This document shows, in pieces, positions 1 to 9,496 of a stretch of 46,852 nt of DNA. The position numbers and the translations under genes are program-made. Below the pieces are notes generated by a model, which was not told the DNA's origin, made no database searches, and saw only the letters and a program-made list of their open reading frames with translations. Position 1 is the stretch's first letter, and each line of letters opens with the position of its first letter. This DNA is from an uncultured Eggerthellaceae bacterium (GTDB taxonomy: Bacteria; Actinomycetota; Coriobacteriia; Coriobacteriales; Eggerthellaceae): positions 1 to 46,852 of the forward strand of contig CAJOJB010000001.1 in NCBI GenBank assembly GCA_905234635.1. The letters run 5' to 3'.

Positions 1-2
1 AT

Positions 3-620
3 GCCACGGTCGACGAAGCCTTAGACCGCATTGCAGCAGACGGCATTACCGATTTAATTGTGCAACCCACCTTTCTTATACGCGGCGTAGAAATGCGCAA
101 ACTGGAAGACAAAATCGCTGCCTGGAAACCTACACACATAAACGTGCGTTTAGGTATGCCACTTTTGGTGGACGCGAACGATCGCAGCAGCCTCGCACAT
201 ATTTTTGTCGATGAATTTTCCCGTCTAAGCAACGACGAAATGCTCATAATTATGGGCCATGGTTCACCGCGCGACGGCAACGACGTGTACTTCCAAATGA
301 ACGATGAATTCAAGAGCATGGGTTTGGATCGCTTTATTGTGGTCACCCTTAAAGACGAACTGCCCTTCAGTGTGGCGCTCGACGCGGTGGAAACACGCAA
401 GCCACGCCATGTTCATATTGCGCCACTCATGATAGTAGCGGGTGAACATGCCACCGTGGACATGGCAGGGTCTGGCCCTGAATCATGGAAGAATCAACTG
501 GAAAGTCGCGGCTATGCAGTTACCTGTCATCCGCGCGGCTTGGGCGAAAATGCCGATGTACGGGCAATGCTTGTTCGCCATGCCCGCGAAGCCCTGCCCT
601 TGGAAGAAATGGAGCAGTAG
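3..620 (+). CDS. cbiK: Sirohydrochlorin cobaltochelatase, CbiK type (5' end outside window)
   Basis: Frame open from the window edge (ATVDEALDRIAADGITDLIVQPTF...); IIMGHGSP and HIAPLMIVAGEHATVDMAG motifs typical of CbiK; first gene of a cobalamin operon. Confidence 0.88.
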   Translation, partial: ATVDEALDRIAADGITDLIVQPTFLIRGVEMRKLEDKIAAWKPTHINVRLGMPLLVDANDRSSLAHIFVDEFSRLSNDEMLIIMGHGSPRDGNDVYFQMNDEFKSMGLDRFIVVTLKDELPFSVALDAVETRKPRHVHIAPLMIVAGEHATVDMAGSGPESWKNQLESRGYAVTCHPRGLGENADVRAMLVRHAREALPLEEMEQ

Positions 621-622
621 GC

Positions 623-1810
623 TTGACCAAGTTTTGGCAACAGAACACGCTCTGGGTGGCGGCATTGATTCAGCAGGTAGCGGCATTGGCCCGACATGCG
701 GCAACAAAAAGCCTGCGTGGGGCCGGCCTTGTGCTATGCATGGCCGCCTTAGTGTTCTGCGCTGCCGTGCCTGCAGCCTACGCCGACGAAGCCCACAGCC
801 AGGTGGCTCACCAAAGCGAAATGGCGACAGCGCGCATGCTGGGCTACGAAGGCATGGAAGCTATTTCGGGCGAATCGGTTCAAGACGGCACCTACGAAAT
901 AAAAGTCGAATCATCTTCGTCTTTCTTCAAGATTGAATCGGCCCAATTGCAGGTTGAAGGTGGCGAAATGACAGCCACTCTTAAGCTCCGCTCTAATAGC
1001 TACTTGCTCGTCTTTATGGGTACGGGCGAAGAAGCAGCGGCTGCCCCGGCGCACGACTATATTGACTTCAACGAACAGGACCAGTCCTTCACCATTCCCG
1101 TGGAAGCACTCGATACCAATATCGACTGTGCCGCTTTTAGCAAGGCGCGCAAAAAATGGTACGACCGCAAGTTGCTGTTCTTGGCCAGTTCGCTTCCCGC
1201 AGATGCCCTTTTGGTAGAGCTCCCCGCATACGGCAAAGCGCTCGATGGGACGGGCAAAACCTTCGAGGGTGTAACAGCGGGGTCAGGCCTGGGCGACACA
1301 GGTGGCACCGACGGCACGATTGGCTCTAACGGCTCGAACGCAACCACATCCGACACGCCGCCCGAAGCCGCTGCAATCGATTTGCCCGACGGTGAATATT
1401 CCATTGAAGTCAATATGACGGGAGGCAGTGGTCGCGCTACGGTCAGTTCCCCCACCTGGCTCTACATCGAAGACGGCAAAGCCTATGCACGCCTGCTATG
1501 GAGCAGCCCACACTACGACTATATGCTTGTCGATGAATACCGCTATGACAACTTAACCACCGACGGAAGCAATTCGACTTTTAAAATTCCCATTACGGCG
1601 CTCGACGAAGAAATTGACGTGGTCGCCGATACCACCGCCATGGGCGAGCCCGTCGAAATCGAATATCATATAACTTTCTATTCAGAAACCGTTGGCGAAA
1701 AGAACCTCATACCGCAGGAGGCCGCCATTCTGGTACTTGAAATTGCCGTAATCATTATTGTGGTTGGCGGCATTTTGAATTACATCTTGAAGAGGAGAAG
1801 GAAACGCTAA
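623..1810 (+). CDS. Membrane-anchored surface protein with two tandem beta-rich domains (NEAT/Shp-like in style), probable tetrapyrrole or metal binding
   Basis: TTG start 3 nt after the cbiK stop is plausible; signal peptide (LVLCMAALVFCAAVPAAYADEA); two domains each starting DGxYxIxV; C-terminal TM plus KRRRKR tail; YDYMLVDEYRY motif. Confidence 0.6.
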   Translation: MTKFWQQNTLWVAALIQQVAALARHAATKSLRGAGLVLCMAALVFCAAVPAAYADEAHSQVAHQSEMATARMLGYEGMEAISGESVQDGTYEIKVESSSSFFKIESAQLQVEGGEMTATLKLRSNSYLLVFMGTGEEAAAAPAHDYIDFNEQDQSFTIPVEALDTNIDCAAFSKARKKWYDRKLLFLASSLPADALLVELPAYGKALDGTGKTFEGVTAGSGLGDTGGTDGTIGSNGSNATTSDTPPEAAAIDLPDGEYSIEVNMTGGSGRATVSSPTWLYIEDGKAYARLLWSSPHYDYMLVDEYRYDNLTTDGSNSTFKIPITALDEEIDVVADTTAMGEPVEIEYHITFYSETVGEKNLIPQEAAILVLEIAVIIIVVGGILNYILKRRRKR

Positions 1811-1821
1811 AAGGGGAAGCG

Positions 1822-3375
1822 ATGATTGACGAAACAACAGAACAGATGCATGCCAAAGAAGCAAACCTGGTAGCCATGATAGGCACCGACCATGGCCTGG
1901 CTTCAGTCGACGTACGGTCCGCCTTTGTCCTGGACAAGGAAGAACGTGCCCAGGCCATGAAGAAAATGCGCGACTTTTTGGGCGCAACGGGCGTCACCCT
2001 TATTACCACGTGCAATCGCACTGAACTTTGGGCTAGTTTTGACGGTGTCGAAATGCCCGAACGCCACGTACGCGAAGACGGCCATCCTGAAGCGAACGAC
2101 CCCTTCCTGGTTACCCTCTGCCAGGCACACGGCTTGAATCCTGAAGACTATACTGACTATTTTGTCTGCCGTAACAATGGTGAATCGATCAGCCACCTGT
2201 TCAACATGACCTGTGGTCTGCGCTCTGCCATCATGGCTGAAGATCAGATTATTTCGCAGGTTAAGCATGCCATTGGCTATTCGCGCGAACATGGCCTTAC
2301 CGACGGTTGCTTGGAAGTGCTCTTCCGTGAAGCGGTGGCAGCTGCCAAAAACGTTAAGAGCGGTGTGCGCTTCACGCGCGCCTATGCCACGGCGGTCGAG
2401 CAGGCCATGCATGTGCTCCAGGAAAAAGGCGTCGATCTTGCCAACACGACCTGCATGGTAATAGGCAACGGCGAATATGGCAGATTGGCTGCCACAACAC
2501 TTGTTGAAGCCGGAGCGCGCGTGTTCGTAACCGTGCGCCAATACACGCATGGTCATGTATCCATCCCGGCTGGCTGTGGGAGCATTCCGTATACGGATCG
2601 CTATCTGCAGCTTCCGCAGTGCGACATTGTTATGAGCGCCACCACGAGCCCCCACTACACGCTTGCCCACGACGAGTTCGTTGAACACAATGTGGGGAAC
2701 ACCCTGCTGTTTGACCTAGCCATTCCGCGCGACATCGACCCCGCCATCGCTGAAGTGGAAGGTTGCGAAGTATTTGACATCGACAGCTTCTCGACCGACG
2801 TGGGCGCAGAAAACACACAGGCCATCGCTGAAGCCCAGAGTATTCTCGATGCTGGCATAAACGAATTCTGGAACTGGGTGCAGCGGCGCAGGCAGGTACA
2901 GGCCATGCCCGACCGCGGCATGTTCTTCCCTCTGTTCGTAAACCTCAACGACAAGCACGTAGTGTTTGTGGGCGGTGGAACGGTTGCCCTACGTCGCCTG
3001 CGCTCCCTTCTGCCTTTCGTAAACAACGTCGAAGTCATTGCGCCCGAAGTCACTCCTGAAGTGCAGGCCATGGCCGACGAAGGAGCTCTTACCTTGCGCA
3101 AAGAAGCCTTCACGCCTGGCTGCCTGGACGACGCCGACATGGTATTTGCTTGCACCAACGACGACGAACTCAACGCACGCATCGCCGACGAATGCCATAA
3201 GGCAGGGCGCCTGGTGAGCGTGAGCAGCAACCGTCACCTGTGCGACTTTTACTTCCCCGGCGTGGTGCAATACGAAAACCTGGTCGTGGGCATCAGCGCC
3301 GCTGGACGCGACCATCGCCGCGTTCGTCAGCTGCGCAAGCGCATTGAACGCCTCCTTGAAGAAGAAGACCTGTAG
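1822..3375 (+). CDS. hemA: Glutamyl-tRNA reductase fused to precorrin-2 dehydrogenase/sirohydrochlorin ferrochelatase (HemA-Met8 fusion)
   Basis: N-terminus ITTCNRTELWASF and AEDQI (GluTR); C-terminus VVFVGGGTVALRRLRSLL...FYFPGVVQYENLVVGISAAGR (CysG-N/Met8). Confidence 0.85.
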   Translation: MIDETTEQMHAKEANLVAMIGTDHGLASVDVRSAFVLDKEERAQAMKKMRDFLGATGVTLITTCNRTELWASFDGVEMPERHVREDGHPEANDPFLVTLCQAHGLNPEDYTDYFVCRNNGESISHLFNMTCGLRSAIMAEDQIISQVKHAIGYSREHGLTDGCLEVLFREAVAAAKNVKSGVRFTRAYATAVEQAMHVLQEKGVDLANTTCMVIGNGEYGRLAATTLVEAGARVFVTVRQYTHGHVSIPAGCGSIPYTDRYLQLPQCDIVMSATTSPHYTLAHDEFVEHNVGNTLLFDLAIPRDIDPAIAEVEGCEVFDIDSFSTDVGAENTQAIAEAQSILDAGINEFWNWVQRRRQVQAMPDRGMFFPLFVNLNDKHVVFVGGGTVALRRLRSLLPFVNNVEVIAPEVTPEVQAMADEGALTLRKEAFTPGCLDDADMVFACTNDDELNARIADECHKAGRLVSVSSNRHLCDFYFPGVVQYENLVVGISAAGRDHRRVRQLRKRIERLLEEEDL

Positions 3376-3395
3376 CACAGCTTACAGGCGCTGCA

Positions 3396-4559
3396 TTGCG
3401 GGTATGGGAAACGGTGCAACAGCTGAATGAATACATAACATCGAACGGCAAGCGCTTGCGCTGCGGCTACACCACGGGTACCTGCGCCGCTGCAGCCGCA
3501 CGAGCCGCCACGGAACTCTTGTTGGCCAACACCTTTGTACCAGCCGTTACGGTTGAAACACCTGTCGGACTCGATGTAGTTGTCGACATTGAAGAACATA
3601 CTTCGGGCGACGGCTGGGCAGAATGTGCCGTCCGCAAAGACGCGGGCGACGACCCCGACGTTACCGACAGCACCCTGGTGTTTGTGCGCGTATCGTTGAG
3701 TGAAACGCCGGGCATCACCATAGACGGTGGCGTGGGCGTGGGCCGCGTAACCAAGCCCGGACTCGACCAGCCCGTAGGCGAAGCAGCCATTAATTCCGTA
3801 CCGCGCGCCATGATTGCCCAACAGGTCCAAGAAGCAATAGATGCCTGGGGCTGCAGCCAGGGGCTTGCCGTTGTGGTTTCCATTCCAGCGGGCAGCGAAC
3901 TTGCGGCTCACACCTTCAACCCCAAGCTGGGAATCGAAGGTGGTATTTCAGTGCTTGGCACAAGCGGCATTGTTAAACCCATGAGCGAAGATGCACTCAT
4001 TTCTTCCATCGAACTTGAATTGAAGGTACTGCGTGAAGCAGGCGTGAAAGACCTTCTCGTTGTGCCTGGCAACTACGGACGTCATTTTGCGGAAGGCAAC
4101 TTACAGCTTTCCCTTGAACATGCCGTTCAGTGTTCGAACTATCTGGGCGACACCATAGACGCCGCGCGCATTCTGGGCTATTCAAGCATGCTGGTCGTGG
4201 GCCACCTAGGCAAGATGGTCAAAGTGGCGGGTGGCATCATGAATACGCATTCACGTGTGGCCGACTGTCGCATGGAAGTACTCGCTGCCCACGCAGGCTT
4301 GGCGGGCGCTTCGCAGGATTGCATCGCACGCATTATGGAAGCAGCAACAACCGACGCGGCCCTTGACGTTCTTATTGCGGCGGGCCTGTGCGAGGCAACC
4401 ATGACAACGCTTGTCGCTGCTGTTGCAAAGCACCTGACAGAGCGAGCGGGCAACACCCTGCGCACGGAGGTCATCGTGTTTTCAAACATTCATGGACTCC
4501 TGGGGCTAAGCCCTGGCGCCCAAGAACTTGCACGGGCATTCGCACTTCAAGAGAGGTAG
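3396..4559 (+). CDS. cbiD: Cobalt-precorrin-5B C1-methyltransferase CbiD
   Basis: LRCGYTTGTCAAAAARAA and VVPGNYGRHFA motifs; operon context. Confidence 0.93.
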   Translation: MRVWETVQQLNEYITSNGKRLRCGYTTGTCAAAAARAATELLLANTFVPAVTVETPVGLDVVVDIEEHTSGDGWAECAVRKDAGDDPDVTDSTLVFVRVSLSETPGITIDGGVGVGRVTKPGLDQPVGEAAINSVPRAMIAQQVQEAIDAWGCSQGLAVVVSIPAGSELAAHTFNPKLGIEGGISVLGTSGIVKPMSEDALISSIELELKVLREAGVKDLLVVPGNYGRHFAEGNLQLSLEHAVQCSNYLGDTIDAARILGYSSMLVVGHLGKMVKVAGGIMNTHSRVADCRMEVLAAHAGLAGASQDCIARIMEAATTDAALDVLIAAGLCEATMTTLVAAVAKHLTERAGNTLRTEVIVFSNIHGLLGLSPGAQELARAFALQER

Positions 4560-4631
4560 AACCATGACACGGCGAAACATGTTTTCTTCTCTAAAGTCAT
4601 GCCAGAAGTCACAGCAGGGAAAGGACGAGCA

Positions 4632-5387
4632 ATGATTCATTTCGTAGGAGCTGGCCCTGGCGCTGCGGATTTAATTACCGTGCGCGGTGCCGATTTGCTC
4701 AAGAAAGCCGACCTGGTTATCTATGCGGGCTCGCTCGTAAACCCTGCTCTCCTACATTATTGCAAGGAGGACTGTGAAATTCACAATTCTGCGTCCATGA
4801 CCATGGAAGAAGTCATCGCGCTTATGAAGGCAGGCGAAGACGCGGGAAAAACCTGCGTGCGTCTGCACACGGGCGACCCCTCGCTTTACGGCGCACACCG
4901 TGAACAGATGGACGAGCTGGACAAGCTGGGCATAAGCTATGACGTCGTACCAGGAGTGTCATCATTTTCAGGGGCGGCTGCAGCACTCTGTGCCGAATAC
5001 ACCCTGCCGCAAATTTCGCAGTCCCTTATTATCACGCGCATGGAAGGCCGCACGGCTGTGCCCGAAGGGGAAAAACTCGCACGCATGGCAAGCCACGGCT
5101 GTTCGATGGTGCTCTTTCTTTCCGCTGGTCTGCTCGAAGCCGTTCGGGAAGAACTGATTGCCGGCGCCTATGAACCCGACACTCCAGCGGCCATCGTCTA
5201 CAAGGCCACCTGGCCCGACGAAGCGGTCTATCGTTGCACGGTGGGAACGCTTGCACAAACCGCAAAGGACAAGGGGGTAAATAAAACGGCGCTCATATTG
5301 GTGGGCGACTTCCTGTCTGGGCCAGTCGAGCGCTCCAAACTCTACGACCCTGCCTTTACGCACGAATTCCGGACCGCGAGCGAATAA
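4632..5387 (+). CDS. cbiF: Cobalt-precorrin-4 C11-methyltransferase
   Basis: MIHFVGAGPGAADLITVRGADLL...; TGDPSLYGAHREQMDEL. Confidence 0.93.
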   Translation: MIHFVGAGPGAADLITVRGADLLKKADLVIYAGSLVNPALLHYCKEDCEIHNSASMTMEEVIALMKAGEDAGKTCVRLHTGDPSLYGAHREQMDELDKLGISYDVVPGVSSFSGAAAALCAEYTLPQISQSLIITRMEGRTAVPEGEKLARMASHGCSMVLFLSAGLLEAVREELIAGAYEPDTPAAIVYKATWPDEAVYRCTVGTLAQTAKDKGVNKTALILVGDFLSGPVERSKLYDPAFTHEFRTASE

Positions 5388-5438
5388 ACGAAGTGCTGCC
5401 TGAAAGCTTTTGTATTACTGCGAGGATACAATAAACGA

Positions 5439-6605
5439 ATGAAACATATTGCCATCATAGCCTTTACGAAAACGGGAACACAGCTTGCCTGCCAGCTGCG
5501 CGACGCGCTGCTCGCCCAGGCTTCACAGGTAAGCGTTGCCGCACCCGAACGCTTTGCGAGCGAATATGGTGTAAGCGCCTACGACACCCTGGACGCGTGG
5601 ACAAGTGAAGCATTCGAAACAGCCGATGCCCTGCTCTTTGTTTCCGCGACGGGCATTGCCGTGCGTGCTATTGCGCCCTTCATTCGCGACAAGTTTGTCG
5701 ACCCCGCGGTTGTAAGCATCGACGAAAAGGCTCAATTTGTGGTGCCCCTGCTTTCTGGCCACGTAGGTGGTGCAAACGACTTTGCGCGTGAAGTTGCCGC
5801 CCTAGTAGGTGCCCAGTCAGTTGTTTCAACCGCAACTGACCTACATGGCATTTTTGCTGTTGATGAATGGGCGCGCAATAATAATCTAGCCATTCTGGAC
5901 CGAGCGCTTGCCAAGGAAATATCCGCAGCACTTCTTGCGGGCAAAGACATCGGTTTTGAAAGCAGCTTCCCCATTAAGGGCGAATTGCCTGCGGAACTTA
6001 AAATGGGCGAAACGCTTGGAGGCCAAACAACTGGGTGCGAGGTGCCCGGGAACGAAACGGCCAAGAACGACGACCCCACAGCAAACGAGCCATCCCACCA
6101 TCTCATGGGTGTGGTCGTTTCGCTCGATCCAAGCAAACAGCCTTTCGAACACACGCTGCGGCTGGTACCCCGCGTGGTTACCGTTGGTGTGGGCTGCAAG
6201 CACGGCACACCCGGTGAAACCATCGAGGCTTTCATTAACGAATGCCTAACGGCTGCCCATATTGCACCCGAAGCAGTGAGCACACTCGCAAGCATAGACC
6301 TAAAAGCAGACGAGCCTGGCTTGCTTGAAACGGCGAGCAAGCACAACTGGACATGCGTTTTTTATTCCGCCGAAGAACTGGCTGCAGTGCCAGGCGAATT
6401 TGCGTCGTCTGCCTTCGTTGAACAGACCACCGGGGTCGACAACGTGTGCGAACGCGCGGCTTGCGCGGCAGGCGGACAGCTTGTGCAACCGCGCAAAAGC
6501 CACAATGGCGTTACGGTGGCCCTCGCGCTCGACCACGACGCATTAAGTAATCTGGAATTTCCGCCGCGTATCGAAGGCGAAGAGCCAAGCAAGGAGCAAC
6601 AATGA
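5439..6605 (+). CDS. cbiG: Cobalt-precorrin-5A hydrolase CbiG
   Basis: FVSATGIAVRAIAP, LLSGHVGGANDFAREVA, GVGCKHGTPGETIEAFI. Confidence 0.92.
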   Translation: MKHIAIIAFTKTGTQLACQLRDALLAQASQVSVAAPERFASEYGVSAYDTLDAWTSEAFETADALLFVSATGIAVRAIAPFIRDKFVDPAVVSIDEKAQFVVPLLSGHVGGANDFAREVAALVGAQSVVSTATDLHGIFAVDEWARNNNLAILDRALAKEISAALLAGKDIGFESSFPIKGELPAELKMGETLGGQTTGCEVPGNETAKNDDPTANEPSHHLMGVVVSLDPSKQPFEHTLRLVPRVVTVGVGCKHGTPGETIEAFINECLTAAHIAPEAVSTLASIDLKADEPGLLETASKHNWTCVFYSAEELAAVPGEFASSAFVEQTTGVDNVCERAACAAGGQLVQPRKSHNGVTVALALDHDALSNLEFPPRIEGEEPSKEQQ

Positions 6606-7345
6606 CCAAGCTTGCCGTAGTTGGACTGGGCCCAGGCGGCGCGCATGACATGACCGTACGCGCCATCGACGCACTCGAAGCCTGCGATTTAATCGTGGGT
6701 TACACCACCTACATCGAACTTATCGCCGACCAATTCGCGGACAAAGAAATGTTGAGCACGCCCATGCGCAAGGAAGTCGACCGATGCCACCTAGCGCTGC
6801 AGGAAGCCGCAAAGGGCCGTAAGGTAGCTATGGTGTGTTCGGGCGACCCAGGTATCTATGGCATGGCGGGCTTGCTTTTCGAACTGGTGAGTGAATACCC
6901 TGGTGTCGAAATTGAAGTTATCCCCGGTGTTTCGGCGAGCAATGGTGGTGCAGCCGTGCTGGGTGCCCCACTCATGCACGACTGGTGCTCCATTTCCCTT
7001 TCCGACCTGCTCACCCCCTGGGAAAAAATTGAGGCACGCCTGCGTGCAGCGGCAGAAGCGGATTTCAGCATAAGCATCTACAACCCCAGCTCGCGCAAAC
7101 GCGCCGACTACTTGAAGCGCGCCTGCGACATCCTGCTGGAAACCAAAGACCCCGAAACCGTATGTGGCTACGTACGCAATATTGGCCGCGATGGCGAAGA
7201 AGCGCGTGTGCTCACTTTGGTCGAACTGCGCGACACGCCCGTTGATATGTTCACCTGCGTATTTATTGGCAATTCGCAGACGGTGCTTATAGACGGGCAC
7301 ATGGTTACCCCGCGTGGCTACTTGCAGCGCGAAGACAGCGAATAG
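6602..7345 (+). CDS. cbiH: Precorrin-3B C17-methyltransferase
   Basis: VVGLGPGGAHDMTVRAIDAL, CSGDPGIYGMAGLLFE, SISLSDLLTPWEKIEARL. Confidence 0.93.
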   Translation: MTKLAVVGLGPGGAHDMTVRAIDALEACDLIVGYTTYIELIADQFADKEMLSTPMRKEVDRCHLALQEAAKGRKVAMVCSGDPGIYGMAGLLFELVSEYPGVEIEVIPGVSASNGGAAVLGAPLMHDWCSISLSDLLTPWEKIEARLRAAAEADFSISIYNPSSRKRADYLKRACDILLETKDPETVCGYVRNIGRDGEEARVLTLVELRDTPVDMFTCVFIGNSQTVLIDGHMVTPRGYLQREDSE

Positions 7346-7424
7346 CGTGGCGGCATGGACATGGCAGTACAGATATGGAAAAGACAGTGCAGCGTAAGCA
7401 CGGGCGAGGCGGCAAAGTAAAAAC

Positions 7425-8195
7425 ATGACGCACGAACGCGACATACTCGTTTTTGGAGGCACGGCCGAAGGGCGTCAGCTGGTTGAATGGCTCAACGCGC
7501 GCGGCACCTGCCATGTCGTCGCGTGCACGGCCACTGAATACGGCGCAAGCCTGCTGCCTGGCGGCGAACACGTACAAGTTTTGCAAGGCCCCCTTTCGGC
7601 TGAACAAAAACAGCAGCTCATGGATGAACACAACTTCGCGTGTATCGTAGATGCCACGCACCCCTTCGCCATGCATATTTCTGAAAGCGTTGCCGCCTTG
7701 GCAGCCAACCATGGCGTGGACCTGCTGCGCATCGAACGCGAACAAATCGAAAGCGGCCATTGGATAGGTGTCGCAAGCGCCGAAGAAGCAGCGGCCTACC
7801 TTGCTGGCACCACAGGAAACATCTTGCTAACCACGGGAAGCAAGGACCTGGCTACCTTTACGCAAGCCATCCCTGGCTTTGAAACGCGCCTTTGGGTGCG
7901 CGTGCTGCCCGTGCAAGAATCCTTGACACACGCCGCGCAACTGGGTATTCCTACCGACCACATTATTGCCATGCAAGGCCCATTTACCCAAGCCTTCAAT
8001 AGTGCGCTTGTTCGCGAACTCAACATTGCCCACCTGGTTACGAAACAGTCGGGTACAACAGGCGGTTTTGCCGAAAAAGTTGCCGCGGCAGATGAATGCA
8101 ATATCGAACTCGTCGTCATAGTACGCCCTGCGCAAGAAGCGGGCCTTAGCCTTGAAGACGCAAAAAGAGAACTGGAGAAGCGTTATGGTTTCTAA
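7425..8195 (+). CDS. cbiJ: Precorrin-6A reductase
   Basis: ILVFGGTAEGRQLVEWL, DATHPFAMHISESV, ILLTTGSKDL. Confidence 0.92.
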   Translation: MTHERDILVFGGTAEGRQLVEWLNARGTCHVVACTATEYGASLLPGGEHVQVLQGPLSAEQKQQLMDEHNFACIVDATHPFAMHISESVAALAANHGVDLLRIEREQIESGHWIGVASAEEAAAYLAGTTGNILLTTGSKDLATFTQAIPGFETRLWVRVLPVQESLTHAAQLGIPTDHIIAMQGPFTQAFNSALVRELNIAHLVTKQSGTTGGFAEKVAAADECNIELVVIVRPAQEAGLSLEDAKRELEKRYGF

Positions 8196-9495
8196 GGTTT
8201 ATATTGTCGGATGCGGTATGGGCAACCTCGGCACCTTAACTTTGGCTGCACAAAATGCCATAGCAGCGTCACAGCTGCTTATTGGTGCCCCCCGTCTGCT
8301 CGAGCAATTCGAACACGACGCAGCCGAAAAGCTGCCCTTAATAGCAAGTGAAGAAATCGCAGAAGCCCTGCGCACTTCATCGGCGCCTGTGACAAGCATC
8401 CTTATGAGTGGCGACATTGGGTTTTATAGCGGCGCCACTAAGCTTTACTCCCTCCTGGAAGCAATGGAGGGTCTTGAAATTGAAAGTATACCTGGCATTT
8501 CGTCACTCACATATTTCTGTGCCAAGTTGCACACCACCTGGCAAGACGCCTTCCTGGTTTCAGCCCATGGACGCCCCCATAATGCCCTGGGTGCCATTCA
8601 AAGCCATGCAAAGACCTTCCTGCTTACGGGTGGCGACACCCTTTGCTCCGACATCTGCCAGGCCATGGTGGAACGTGGCTTGGGCGACTGCACGGTTGCC
8701 GTTGGCGAGCGTCTTTCCTACGACGACGAACGCATTACGCGCGGCACGGCAACAGAACTGGCTGGTCGGAAATTTGACGGACTGGCGGTCATGCTCGTTG
8801 AAAATCCTGCTCCTGTCGACCATGCCATTTCGTCCCCCTACCTAGACGATGAAGCTTTCGAGCGCGGCAATGTGCCCATGACCAAAGAAGAAGTGCGCGA
8901 ACTGGCCGTGTGCAAGCTGCGAATTGAAGCCGCCCACACGGTCTGGGATATTGGCGCGGGCACGGGTTCGGTAACAGCCGAATTGGCACGCGCTGCCTTC
9001 GAGGGTCAAGTTTTCGCTATTGAAAAAAACAACGACGCCATTGCTTTAATCGAAGCAAACAAGCAGCGCTTGAACCTGCCTCACATCCGTGTGGTTGCGG
9101 GCGAAGCACCCCTGGCCCTTGCTGGCCTGCCCGCACCCGACCGCGTATTCGTGGGTGGTTCTTCGGGCAAACTGGAAGACATTCTGCGCACGGCTCTGGA
9201 AGCCAACAAGCAGGTGCGTTTTTGCATTACGGCCATTACACTGGAAACCCTGTCCGATGCCCTGCGCTGCATCGAAACCCTGGGGCTGAGCAACGTTGAC
9301 ATCGTGCAATTGAGCTTCGCAAAGAGCAAAAACGTGGCCGACTACCACATGATGACAGGCGCCAACCCCATCTATCTGGTAAGCGCCACGGGACCCGATT
9401 TTGACGCAAGCCAAAATCCTGGGGCCCGTACGTCTTGCGCCACTACGTCCAGCACCACTGGACCCTGCACTACCGAACCTGAAGGTGGGAAATAA
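8185..9495 (+). CDS. cbiET: Fused CbiE-CbiT precorrin-6Y C5,15-methyltransferase/decarboxylase
   Basis: N-terminal methylase VYIVGCGMGNLGTLT; CbiT domain VWDIGAGTGSVTAELA, FVGGSSGKLEDIL. Confidence 0.92.
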   Translation: MVSKVYIVGCGMGNLGTLTLAAQNAIAASQLLIGAPRLLEQFEHDAAEKLPLIASEEIAEALRTSSAPVTSILMSGDIGFYSGATKLYSLLEAMEGLEIESIPGISSLTYFCAKLHTTWQDAFLVSAHGRPHNALGAIQSHAKTFLLTGGDTLCSDICQAMVERGLGDCTVAVGERLSYDDERITRGTATELAGRKFDGLAVMLVENPAPVDHAISSPYLDDEAFERGNVPMTKEEVRELAVCKLRIEAAHTVWDIGAGTGSVTAELARAAFEGQVFAIEKNNDAIALIEANKQRLNLPHIRVVAGEAPLALAGLPAPDRVFVGGSSGKLEDILRTALEANKQVRFCITAITLETLSDALRCIETLGLSNVDIVQLSFAKSKNVADYHMMTGANPIYLVSATGPDFDASQNPGARTSCATTSSTTGPCTTEPEGGK

Positions 9496-9496
9496 C

